Shown piece after piece: positions 30,675 through 37,226 of a stretch of DNA of 37,226 nt (within the stretch, counting starts at the first letter, position 1; the number at the start of each line of letters is the position of its first letter). This DNA comes from an uncultured Neisseriaceae bacterium (lineage in GTDB: Bacteria > Pseudomonadota > Gammaproteobacteria > Burkholderiales > UBA11063), in NCBI GenBank assembly GCA_937952895.1, contig CALFYC010000233.1:1-37226 (forward strand), given 5' to 3'. The translations under genes and the position numbers were made by a program. The notes under the pieces are model-generated. The model ran no database searches, was not told the origin of the DNA, and was given only the letters and a program-made list of their open reading frames with translations.

Positions 30675-31060
30675 TAGTGTTTACCACCAATCTTGATTAA
30701 CAAAATGCGTGTCATAAGAGTTGGCTTATAAGTAAACTCTTTGTAGAGCTCACCAACTTCAAAGCCCTTGAGATCGTCTTGCATAACGACGTGGGCCTTG
30801 ATGTTATTATATCCAGCACTCTTGTACTGCTCATACAGTGCATGTACATACTTTGTACCTTTCACTGCATAGCTCTTACGAACAGTATACTCATTTTCAT
30901 GAGTAATTCTGGCAAGATTGACTCCTGCCTGTTCGCTAAGAGCCACCTCTCTGAATATATCAAGAGTGATTAAGCCAAACGCCATCATTGCGTATGTCAT
31001 ATCTTTTTCGATGCCAAACATGATAAACAATCCAATAATAACCATTAAGTTAATAGCCAT
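30674..31060 (-). CDS. Membrane-anchored 128-aa protein
   Basis: ATG at 31060 chosen (AAGGA, 8 nt); a GTG at 31075 overlapping the previous stop is also possible. Two hydrophobic N-terminal segments (AINLMVIIGLFIMFGI; YAMMAFGLITLDIF) and a soluble tail with a basic end. No family recognised. Part of the coupled operon. Confidence 0.55.
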   Translation of the reverse strand: MAINLMVIIGLFIMFGIEKDMTYAMMAFGLITLDIFREVALSEQAGVNLARITHENEYTVRKSYAVKGTKYVHALYEQYKSAGYNNIKAHVVMQDDLKGFEVGELYKEFTYKPTLMTRILLIKIGGKH

Positions 31061-31074
31061 AACTAGATCCTTCA

Positions 31075-31314
31075 CTATTTTTCGTCCCGTACTACAATGA
31101 TGCCAGTGCTGGTGTTATACACAACACATTCTTCAAAGAAGAATACGTCATAATTATCACCAATTGGCTCATATTCTGTAACAACACGAACGTGATGTTC
31201 TTCCAGTAAGACTGAAAAACCATCGAGCGTAATTCCGTATACAGGAATTGTGAACGCATGACAAGTGTCACCACGGTCAACAACAACACCTGCTGTAACA
31301 ACTAAATTATTCAT
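31075..31314 (-). CDS. Hypothetical 79-aa protein
   Basis: ATG overlaps the upstream stop (TAATG), so translation is likely coupled. Beta-rich and acidic (LVVTAGVVVDRGD; VRVVTEYEPIGD; VVYNTSTGIIVVRDE). No membrane segment. Family unknown. Confidence 0.55.
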   Translation of the reverse strand: MNNLVVTAGVVVDRGDTCHAFTIPVYGITLDGFSVLLEEHHVRVVTEYEPIGDNYDVFFFEECVVYNTSTGIIVVRDEK

Positions 31315-32705
31315 TATGCTGCCACCATATAAGCAGCATCAGCAGTTTGGCAAGACACCAAACCGTCTTCATGGGATGCACCTACTATTGCAATAGCAGC
31401 AGATATTTTTTCTGCCATTGTGGAGCCTTTGGCATGCAAGATACCAAATGCAATAGATTTGTTGCCACTGTTGGCGGCAACGTATTCCTTCCAATCTGCC
31501 ACTTCAGTAACAGTTTTAGCTGCAGCAGGAGCGGCCTTAGAAGCTCTGAAAGCAGCCTTGGCAGCACGACGCTCTTGCCGCTCTATGAATAGGCGGTGTT
31601 GCTCCGCCTTATGGTTACGCAGCATTTCTACTGCGCGAGCTTTAGCAGCTTTCACTGCTAAGATTTGTGAGACCACATCCTGTGCCTCAATACCATAAGC
31701 TTCCTTGAAGGCTTCTGCAGCCAATGTGGCCTGACAGACCACCTCTTGTGCCGCATCTCTGCGAGCAATAGAGGCTTTTGTAGACCGCACGCCAACATGA
31801 CCCTCATCAGCGAGCCATGTGTACATGCCAATCTTACGGTCAGCCTTGTTTTGCAACGCCACCACCTGACGTGCAAGTGGAAGCATGGCATAAAGTGATT
31901 CTAATGTAGCCTTAGCCACACGTATTTGTGTAGCCAAGTTTGTGCCAGCAGTACGAGCTTGCTCAGCAAGCTGTGTACCACTGATGATTACAGGCTTGTT
32001 TGCAGCCTGGCGCACATATGTGCGCGCTTTGCTAGGCCTTACAACTTTAGCAACAGGTGCTGCTGGTGCAACAGGTGCAACAGCAACTTTTATCACCTTG
32101 TGGCCATCAGCAGTTATGCTAACGATGCCACGAGGTGCTACATGCCGATTGGCAGTAGCCTTTTTCCCACCATGAGTAGCAGCCTGCTTCCGTGCAGCAT
32201 TAGCCGCACGTTGAGCAGCCCCTTGCGCCCTACGGGCAAGGAGTTTAGCAACGCCTATACCTTGTGCTTGTGCTTCACGCACAGCTTCACGCACAAGTGC
32301 TTTTTGGGCCGCGCGGCCCAAGGCTCGTTGTTGATCACGCATGGTTATTTCTTTGCGCTTTTCTTCACCAGCAGCGTAGGCAGCATGCGAACGTGCACAT
32401 GCTGCTTTGTGGGCAGCATGAGAACGTGCACGACGACCCTGAAGACGGTTAGCCTTCAAGGATATCTTGGTGTACATCAGCACCATAACCAGTGCTTCAG
32501 TACAGTGAATGTTATCACACACGTCCTGTGTGTGGGCTACGGATGCAGCAGCATTAGCTGTTACTACTTCTGTAGTAGCAACAGCAGCATTAGCTGTTAC
32601 TACTTCTGTAGTAGCAACAACAGCTGCTGCTTTGACATTGTTGTTGCGACGAATCGCAACAGCAATAATGGCAACAATAATTGCCAATGCTAACAATACA
32701 CTCAT
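31314..32705 (-). CDS. Alanine-rich basic protein with N-terminal membrane helix (463 aa)
   Basis: Start at 32705 (GGAG, 8 nt). An N-terminal hydrophobic helix (SVLLALAIIVAIIAVAI) is followed by a tandem repeat (VVATTEVVTANAA twice, from a 36-bp DNA repeat at 32548-32619) and about 350 residues very rich in Ala, Lys and Arg, like histone H1 or TolA. The DNA here is visibly more GC-rich than in neighbouring genes. Large ORFs on the other strand are shadows of this composition. A membrane-anchored, nucleic-acid-binding or rod-like protein is possible. First gene after the ribozyme. Confidence 0.6.
   Translation of the reverse strand: MSVLLALAIIVAIIAVAIRRNNNVKAAAVVATTEVVTANAAVATTEVVTANAAASVAHTQDVCDNIHCTEALVMVLMYTKISLKANRLQGRRARSHAAHKAACARSHAAYAAGEEKRKEITMRDQQRALGRAAQKALVREAVREAQAQGIGVAKLLARRAQGAAQRAANAARKQAATHGGKKATANRHVAPRGIVSITADGHKVIKVAVAPVAPAAPVAKVVRPSKARTYVRQAANKPVIISGTQLAEQARTAGTNLATQIRVAKATLESLYAMLPLARQVVALQNKADRKIGMYTWLADEGHVGVRSTKASIARRDAAQEVVCQATLAAEAFKEAYGIEAQDVVSQILAVKAAKARAVEMLRNHKAEQHRLFIERQERRAAKAAFRASKAAPAAAKTVTEVADWKEYVAANSGNKSIAFGILHAKGSTMAEKISAAIAIVGASHEDGLVSCQTADAAYMVAA
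32548..32619. repeat. 36-bp tandem repeat, two copies
   Basis: Two adjacent identical 36-bp units (32548-32583, 32584-32619), in frame inside the Ala-rich gene. Confidence 0.9.
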
Positions 32706-32781
32706 GTTAATAACTCCAATATGAGTGTTGAGGAATATGCATACGAACATCTAATCTAAGTGTTCATTATGCACAGTAAGT

Positions 32782-32830
32782 CTGTTTCGCTCTTTTGAGC
32801 TCATCAGTGTGCACACACATGCACAGACAG
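32782..32830 (-). ncRNA. Type III hammerhead ribozyme
   Basis: All core parts are present on the minus strand in order: stem III 5' CTGT (32830-32827), cleavage base C17 (32826, GUC triplet), stem I TGTGCA (32825-32820) with loop TGTGTG and TGCACA (32813-32808), the box CTGATGA (32807-32801), stem II GCTC with AAAA loop and GAGC (32800-32789), GAAA (32788-32785), and stem III 3' ACAG (32785-32782, sharing the last A). Predicted cut between 32826 and 32825. It lies in the leader, 77 nt before the Ala-rich gene, so cleavage would set the mRNA 5' end of the long operon. A competing GTCTGT/ACAGAC register would put G at position 17 and lose stem I. Activity untested. Confidence 0.85.
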
Positions 32831-32848
32831 TATGAAGTATGTTAAAGG

Positions 32849-32988
32849 GGTGGGGGCAGAATCAAAGTGGCACCCCACCAGCAACAAGTACCATAAACAC
32901 AACCAGGTGTATCGTGGCAAGAGTAAGAATCATAGATTTCTTGACTGTTTTCATTTTTACTATAGGATAGAGATGGTGGGGGCAGAAT
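32849..32988. repeat. GGTGGGGGCAGAAT direct repeat, two copies
   Basis: Identical 14-mers at 32849-32862 and 32975-32988, flanking the 30-aa ORF. The first is in a hairpin (GGTGGGG/CCCCACC) and the second in GGGCAG/CTGCCC, so both are hairpin arms in the region after the M15 gene. Confidence 0.55.
32862..32954 (-). CDS. Possible 30-aa hydrophobic peptide
   Basis: Reads MKTVKKSMILTLATIHLVVF and ten more residues: basic start and one hydrophobic helix, like a signal or single-span peptide. No good SD is present. Placement between two copies of a 14-bp repeat and upstream of the ribozyme is the only other support. Confidence 0.25.
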   Translation of the reverse strand: MKTVKKSMILTLATIHLVVFMVLVAGGVPL

Positions 32989-33043
32989 TATTTCACTGCC
33001 CTTGAGACTGACTGACTGTTTCTAAAAATTAAAAATATAAAAA

Positions 33044-34594
33044 TCAAAACCCTCTTATTTTTTTCACGTCTGAGATAGACTTGGTAATTTCTTCTATTTT
33101 TTTGGGATCCTTTTCTTTTGCAAGTCTAGCTTGTTGGTCTCCTATTTTTTCAGCGAACCACTTGTCTTTTCCTTCTTGGTCAAGCATCGACACTCTACTA
33201 GCTCTCATGTCATTCAGGCTAACCCCATGTGATATCTCTATGTGTGGATAATCCTTGAATTTCCATCTACCTCCCCATTCAAATCCGACTGATTCAGCTA
33301 TTTCCCCCATTTTGTCCCAATATTTTTTATTAGGCCCATCAACTGTCATTAAAGGTTTACCATTCACCACTGGGTATACATCTAGTGCTAATCCATAACT
33401 GTGTAGCCCTTCTCCGCTTTTTGCATTTGTAATTATTGATCCTGGAGTGGTCCTACCTTGCTTAAAATATTTGTCCTGTTGATTAAAATTTCTAAATGTT
33501 TCCAAGATCTTTAGATTTAATCCTTGCTCTTTTGCTTTTTTAATAAACAACTCTGCTTTTTCTTTCACCTCTGGATATAAATCATCTAGATTGCTTGATT
33601 TATATATCTTGTCTCCAAGTGATTTATTTTTATCAAGTCCGTGTTGAATAATTTTTTCTTTCTTGGTCGCCCCAAAAGACTTAAATATTTCTTCTAATGG
33701 ATTTTTAATTAATGACTCAGTATCTTGTCTTGCTATCTGTTGCGGTATAGAAGTCTCAAGTGTTTTTGGTCTGGCTGGTTTGAATGCACTTCCAGCTTGT
33801 TGTGCTGATTTGGAAATGCTTGATGTCAGTGGCTTTGTCATTTGTGAAGAACTCATTGATGACTGGGCGTGCGTTATTTTAGCAACTGGGTTGAATGCTG
33901 GCCCCTGCATGGGAATATGTCCAGCTGTCATTGTTGCTGTCGCTATCAGGCCTGCTTTTGTATACGTTGATACAGCTCTCTTTCCACCTTCTAAAACATT
34001 TGAAATGCCATCGTACACTCCCTCTGGAATTTTTGGGAATGAAATGTTTGGATTTGGAATATTGAGTTTGATTGGTCTGACCATAGCTTGTTTTGCTGTT
34101 GCAGCAATTTTTCTGGTGGCTTCAAATGCATCAACAAGTTTACTATTAAGAGCCGATATGGTTGATTTAACCTGGTTTCCTATAATGGAAGCCTCATCCT
34201 TTATCTTCGAAATGCCGCCAGACACACTGTCAGAAACTGATTTTGCAACATTTGTTGTCCAGGTTTTGACTGGATTTATATCTATATTAGGAATATTTAT
34301 TGATGTGTTTAGAAAACCAGTGACTGTTTTCTGTGGAACCTGTACATCTTGTGGCCCCATTAAGCCTTTAGGGCCCACTGGTCCTTTTGGCACTTGCAAC
34401 CCTTGAGGTCCTTGTATAGGTACGCTTGTTTGTGTTGAGATCTTAGATAGCCCATACACTCCAGCAGCACCTCCTAGTGCCGCACCAGCAAATGCAGATT
34501 TTAGATAACTATGCTCATTTTCATCATTTATTTTTGCATCAAGGCCAAGTCCTATGCCTCCACCAACAAGTGCTCCCTTTGCTATTTTTTTCAT
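33044..34594 (-). CDS. M15 (VanY/endolysin-like) peptidase with glycine-zipper N-terminus
   Basis: 516 aa, SD GGAAG. C-terminal domain (about residues 335-470) is an M15 zinc peptidase: ETFRNFNQQDKYFKQGRTTPG, then GEGLHSYGLALDVYP with ligands H398 and D405, VGFEWGG, and DYPHIEI with H451. Such enzymes cut the peptidoglycan peptide. Unlike a free endolysin it carries a long N-terminal region: glycine-zipper stretches (ALVGGGIGLGLD; AFAGAALGGAAGVYG), a short collagen-like GPxG segment and helical spacers. This suggests a virion or injection-associated lysin (inference). The glycine-zipper style recurs in the plus-strand proteins next door. Confidence 0.85.
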   Translation of the reverse strand: MKKIAKGALVGGGIGLGLDAKINDENEHSYLKSAFAGAALGGAAGVYGLSKISTQTSVPIQGPQGLQVPKGPVGPKGLMGPQDVQVPQKTVTGFLNTSINIPNIDINPVKTWTTNVAKSVSDSVSGGISKIKDEASIIGNQVKSTISALNSKLVDAFEATRKIAATAKQAMVRPIKLNIPNPNISFPKIPEGVYDGISNVLEGGKRAVSTYTKAGLIATATMTAGHIPMQGPAFNPVAKITHAQSSMSSSQMTKPLTSSISKSAQQAGSAFKPARPKTLETSIPQQIARQDTESLIKNPLEEIFKSFGATKKEKIIQHGLDKNKSLGDKIYKSSNLDDLYPEVKEKAELFIKKAKEQGLNLKILETFRNFNQQDKYFKQGRTTPGSIITNAKSGEGLHSYGLALDVYPVVNGKPLMTVDGPNKKYWDKMGEIAESVGFEWGGRWKFKDYPHIEISHGVSLNDMRASRVSMLDQEGKDKWFAEKIGDQQARLAKEKDPKKIEEITKSISDVKKIRGF

Positions 34595-34767
34595 TTTGTC
34601 TTCCAGGTTTAAAGAATTATTTAGTTGTGTTTTAGAATTATAAATTAAAAAAAAGAATATTACATATTCTATTTACGATAAAACTGTTGTATATTGATAT
34701 ATAAAAACATACTCCATATCTTACAATACATGGAGATACAAATAAATAAAATAAAAGGTGTTATAAT
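34595..34767. promoter_or_regulatory. Divergent intergenic region
   Basis: AT-rich spacer between the minus- and plus-strand halves. Hairpins AGAATA/TATTCT (34655-34671) and CTCCAT/ATGGAG (34711-34735). AT-rich elements such as TATAAATT and ATATAAAA could be late promoters, but no clear motif can be assigned. Confidence 0.35.
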
Positions 34768-35115
34768 ATGAAATTAAATACTGGCTGGATGACAAAACCT
34801 ATTAATGCTCTAGATGGGACTGGATGGGGACGTACAGGAGCAGCAGCAGGAGCTGCGATTGGAGGAACATATGGAATGTTCTCTGATGACTCAAGCATGC
34901 TTGGAGGGGCTTTTAAAGGTGCTATAGGAGGTGCTTTGGCTGGCAAGGGTGCTAGATTCGGATCTAAATTTTTTAGAGACGATGCACAAATGCAAACTTA
35001 TAGAGATAAGTCAATGTTTAAAGATTTTTCACTTATGAGTACAATAGATGGAATAAACACTATGGCTAGTAACTATAATAATTTTAGAGCAACTGCCACA
35101 AGTGCTACACCATAA
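34768..35115 (+). CDS. Glycine-zipper protein (115 aa), probable virion protein
   Basis: SD AAAGGTG, 8 nt. First gene of the plus-strand block. Residues 22-65 are a run of small residues (GAAAGAAIGGTYGMF; GAFKGAIGGALAGKGARFG), a glycine-zipper signature for membrane insertion, with a charged C-terminus. The same pattern occurs in the next gene and in the M15 protein, suggesting that the three interact with membranes during DNA entry or assembly (inference). Confidence 0.6.
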   Translation: MKLNTGWMTKPINALDGTGWGRTGAAAGAAIGGTYGMFSDDSSMLGGAFKGAIGGALAGKGARFGSKFFRDDAQMQTYRDKSMFKDFSLMSTIDGINTMASNYNNFRATATSATP

Positions 35116-35126
35116 GGAGGCCTGTT

Positions 35127-35765
35127 ATGAATTGGGATAATGCTATTGGTGCGATTGCAAAACATATACCTGGCACTACAACAAATAGAATAAACAAACT
35201 TAACACATTGTCTGCTAATCCAGAACACATATCAAGTATTGAACAGGCAAGAATTGGTGCTGGCCACGTGCTTGGAAGAGCTGCTGGTGGTGCTATTATA
35301 GGTGCTGGTGTGAATGGGTATGAATATTCACAAACTGGTATGGGCTTTGGTGGTTCCTTCTCTATGGCTGAATCTGTATTGTCTGGGGCTGCTGTTGGTG
35401 CTATTGGTGGTGGTTTAGTTGGAAGTCTTGGGGCTAAAAGTGCAGCAAAAAGAGCTGTTGGCAATGCTGAACAAAATACAAAAAAGATTGGGGCTATCAC
35501 TGACAAGCTAACAAATAATGGTCGAGATGAGTATAGAAAACTTAAGACAGAGGCAAGGGCTGCAAAAAAAAGATTTAAAAAAAATCCAAGCCAAGAGGCA
35601 TTTGACGAGAGTTATTATGCAACTGAAGACAGAAGAGTGTCTGGGGCACTAATAAGTCAAACAATAGACTCATATAAGAACTTTAACAGTTCTGCGCAAC
35701 TAAATGCACAGGCAACAAAAAGAATGAGAACACATATATTTAGCGCACCAGTAAACGGACAATAA
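35127..35765 (+). CDS. Glycine-zipper protein (212 aa), probable virion protein
   Basis: SD AAGGAGG. Residues about 45-110 contain zipper segments (GRAAGGAIIGAGVNGYEY; SGAAVGAIGGGLVGSLG), followed by a strongly basic helical part (YRKLKTEARAAKKRFKK) and a polar tail. Similar design to the previous protein; an injection or internal virion role is inference. Confidence 0.6.
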   Translation: MNWDNAIGAIAKHIPGTTTNRINKLNTLSANPEHISSIEQARIGAGHVLGRAAGGAIIGAGVNGYEYSQTGMGFGGSFSMAESVLSGAAVGAIGGGLVGSLGAKSAAKRAVGNAEQNTKKIGAITDKLTNNGRDEYRKLKTEARAAKKRFKKNPSQEAFDESYYATEDRRVSGALISQTIDSYKNFNSSAQLNAQATKRMRTHIFSAPVNGQ

Positions 35766-35769
35766 TATA

Positions 35770-36123
35770 ATGACAACAAATAATAACTTAAACAATGGTC
35801 AATCTCCACAACAAGATGTTGAAGGATATGTTGCATTCCATTTGCCAAGAAAAATACCTTTAGCTATTTTATTTGCATTTCTTATACAGATAGCAATTGG
35901 AATATGGGCTGTATCTTCTTTTTATTTTGGACAAAAAGAGTTACAGAATCAATTTAAGGATAATGTTGCAACACTTACACAGCAATTGAACGACCTTAAA
36001 TCTTCAATTTATACAAGAAATGAAGCTGTTATTCAGTTTGAAGTCATAAGACAAGAAAATATGAGACAGGATCAAGAAATAAGAGAATTAAGAGATAAAA
36101 TAGGAAATGGGCGACACAGATAA
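35770..36123 (+). CDS. Single-span membrane protein with coiled coil (117 aa)
   Basis: The start has only a weak SD-like GGA far upstream. N-terminal 30 residues polar, then a transmembrane helix (IPLAILFAFLIQIAIGIWAV), then a coiled coil of about 60 residues (ELQNQFKDNVATLTQQLNDL; RQDQEIRELRDKI). The layout resembles an inner-membrane spanin or tail-associated anchor. It overlaps the next gene by 17 nt. Lysis role unproven. Confidence 0.6.
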   Translation: MTTNNNLNNGQSPQQDVEGYVAFHLPRKIPLAILFAFLIQIAIGIWAVSSFYFGQKELQNQFKDNVATLTQQLNDLKSSIYTRNEAVIQFEVIRQENMRQDQEIRELRDKIGNGRHR

Positions 36124-36364
36124 AGAAAATGTTGATTCTACAATTGGATACGCTGATATATCTAAGTTGAACAAGAAGCAATTAAGATTTGTTGAAAAGA
36201 TAGCATCTACAAAATTTGTTCTTGTCTTTCTCACTCTTGTTGCTTCTGTTGCTCTTCTTTGGGTTGGTAAACTTCCTCCAAATATATTTTCAGAATTAGT
36301 TCAATGGACAGTTTCAGCGTATATTTTAGGGAATGCTTTTATACAATCTAAATGGGGAAAATAA
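36107..36364 (+). CDS. Small membrane protein, holin-like (85 aa)
   Basis: Two hydrophobic segments (FVLVFLTLVASVALLWVG and LVQWTVSAYILGNAFI) after a charged N-terminus. Size, two-helix topology and neighbours would fit a holin, but no family was recognised. Its start lies inside the previous gene (AGGAAATGGGCG context); its stop overlaps the next ATG. Confidence 0.55.
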   Translation: MGDTDKENVDSTIGYADISKLNKKQLRFVEKIASTKFVLVFLTLVASVALLWVGKLPPNIFSELVQWTVSAYILGNAFIQSKWGK

Positions 36365-36852
36365 TGATAACATTAACAAGATCAAATGCAGAATATTTTG
36401 ATATTGATGGTGTTTTTGGAAAACTTGTATTACAATCAGGTGATGAAAATATCAATCTTTATACAAAAGAAAAAATATGGAGCATTATGGATAAGTGGCC
36501 ATATGGCAAACCAATTGATTCTTGTGTACCAAATGGAGAATATCAAATAGTAAGACAATATTCTCCATTGAATAAATCAGAAGAATTATTTTTATATAAC
36601 CCAGATATAGGTGTTTATGTTTACAGTGCTGATAGAAAATCAGCAACACAAAGATATGGCTCTATTATAACACATCAGGATATACATAATATTGCAGAAG
36701 GATGTGTTCAGGTTGGTATGAATATAGCCCAGAAAAACGGAAAAAGGGCATTAACAGATACTACAAAAGCATATAATATATTGAGATCATGGGTTGATAA
36801 AAAAAATGAACAAGAAATTAAAATTAAATGGGGAAGAGACAGAATAATATGA
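36364..36852 (+). CDS. DUF5675 protein
   Basis: 162 aa; start at 36364 with GGGGA 5-6 nt upstream, overlapping the previous stop (TAATG). DUF5675 features: CVPNGEYQIVRQY (the [CI]PxGxY strand), IGVYVYSADR, and THQDIHNIAEGCVQVGMNI, then SxxA-like helices. This family is often next to phage lysis or tail genes; activity unknown to me. Confidence 0.65.
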   Translation: MITLTRSNAEYFDIDGVFGKLVLQSGDENINLYTKEKIWSIMDKWPYGKPIDSCVPNGEYQIVRQYSPLNKSEELFLYNPDIGVYVYSADRKSATQRYGSIITHQDIHNIAEGCVQVGMNIAQKNGKRALTDTTKAYNILRSWVDKKNEQEIKIKWGRDRII

Positions 36853-37226
36853 GTCAATTATTTCAATTTAAATCTGCAACTGCGACTTCTATAGAGTATG
36901 CTGGTGCAGACTATTTATATATTATAAACAATACAGCATGGACAAATATAGATATAGACACTATAGAGTTTGGACAATTATTGAATATTGTTGCAAAAGT
37001 TAATGCTGGAGAAATATACGCATTAAGAAGAACAAGATTATTTGATGCACTAGATGTAAAATTAGGAACTGATGTTTCTGGAAATTATGCTCCTTCTATT
37101 GCTGGAAAAATAAGCGAATGGAATGGTGACGAGTATGAAGAATCAGATGATCTACAAATAAGAAAAATTAATGTTATTGATTCCGAAGATGTAGATATTG
37201 TTTCCTATGATGATTCACAAAAACAA
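36849..37226 (+). CDS. Hypothetical protein, 3' end outside window
   Basis: ATG at 36849 overlaps the stop of the DUF5675 gene, with GGGGAAGAG upstream. 126 codons are open to the right edge. Acidic sequence with no recognised domain (ATSIEYAGADYLYIINNTAW; RRTRLFDALDVKLGTDVSG). Likely the next member of the virion/lysis operon. Confidence 0.6.
   Translation, partial: MSQLFQFKSATATSIEYAGADYLYIINNTAWTNIDIDTIEFGQLLNIVAKVNAGEIYALRRTRLFDALDVKLGTDVSGNYAPSIAGKISEWNGDEYEESDDLQIRKINVIDSEDVDIVSYDDSQKQ

Noticed and set aside
31926..32693. 255-codon plus-strand ORF
   Set aside because: Mirror of the Ala-rich minus-strand gene: Cys/Ser-rich repeats, no SD, against the operon.
33663..34406. 247-codon plus-strand ORF
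   Set aside because: Shadow of the M15 gene, which has clear catalytic motifs and an SD.
34759..34767. Plus-strand TGTTATAAT identical to the promoter core
   Set aside because: It abuts the ATG at 34768 and overlaps its SD (AAAGGTG), lacks the TTGA part, and would give a transcript starting inside the gene.

Overview
The window looks like part of an AT-rich genome of a large virulent tailed phage. Clear Shine-Dalgarno sites (GGAG, AAGGAGG), sigma70-like promoter elements and many short stop/start overlaps (TAATG) suggest a host with canonical initiation, perhaps a low-GC proteobacterium. The host itself is inference. No integrase, IS element, CRISPR array or tRNA gene was recognised.

Layout. 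(1) 1-18.7 kb: almost entirely minus strand, many small genes in short units. A typical unit is a hairpin terminator, then the motif TGTTATAATTTTTTTGA, then leader, SD and one to three genes. About 22 copies of this motif are present, all on the minus strand. This part holds a DUF723/T5orf172 protein cut by the left edge, a protein resembling RNA polymerase beta, a run of four small membrane proteins, a 466-aa protein with an SSB-type acidic tip, two RNase H-fold proteins, and a probable counter-defence and repair set: NADAR, SLOG/DprA-like, AlkB, macrodomain, a Csx16-like (type III CRISPR ring-nuclease family) protein and DUF4326. It also has gene-free stretches that look like structured RNAs (about 17.98-18.31 kb on minus, 13.83-14.01 kb on plus, and a leader with a terminator at 16.7 kb). 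(2) 18.7-32.7 kb: one long, tightly packed minus-strand operon without that motif: DUF4326, PIF1-like helicase, a 1198-aa protein with a DxDGD motif like RNA polymerase beta-prime, a P-loop kinase, a PcfJ-like protein, an 863-aa protein, and small coupled genes. A well-formed type III hammerhead ribozyme (32782-32830, minus) lies in the leader of this operon. (3) 33.0-34.6 kb: an M15 peptidase with an N-terminal glycine-zipper region, minus strand. (4) 34.77 kb to the end: plus-strand block of glycine-rich membrane-active proteins, small membrane proteins, a DUF5675 protein and a truncated gene, probably the start of the virion/lysis region.

How the parts may fit: the beta-like and beta-prime-like proteins could form a phage RNA polymerase (inference), and the repeated promoter motif is a candidate target for it, though the motif also matches a host extended -10. 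Helicase, RNase HI and proteins ending in D-x-[DE]-LPF suggest a replication complex with a shared docking tail. The most novel items are the hammerhead ribozyme, the phage Csx16-like protein, the split polymerase-like pair, the unexplained structured RNAs, and an out-of-frame LPF tail at the end of the 863-aa gene.
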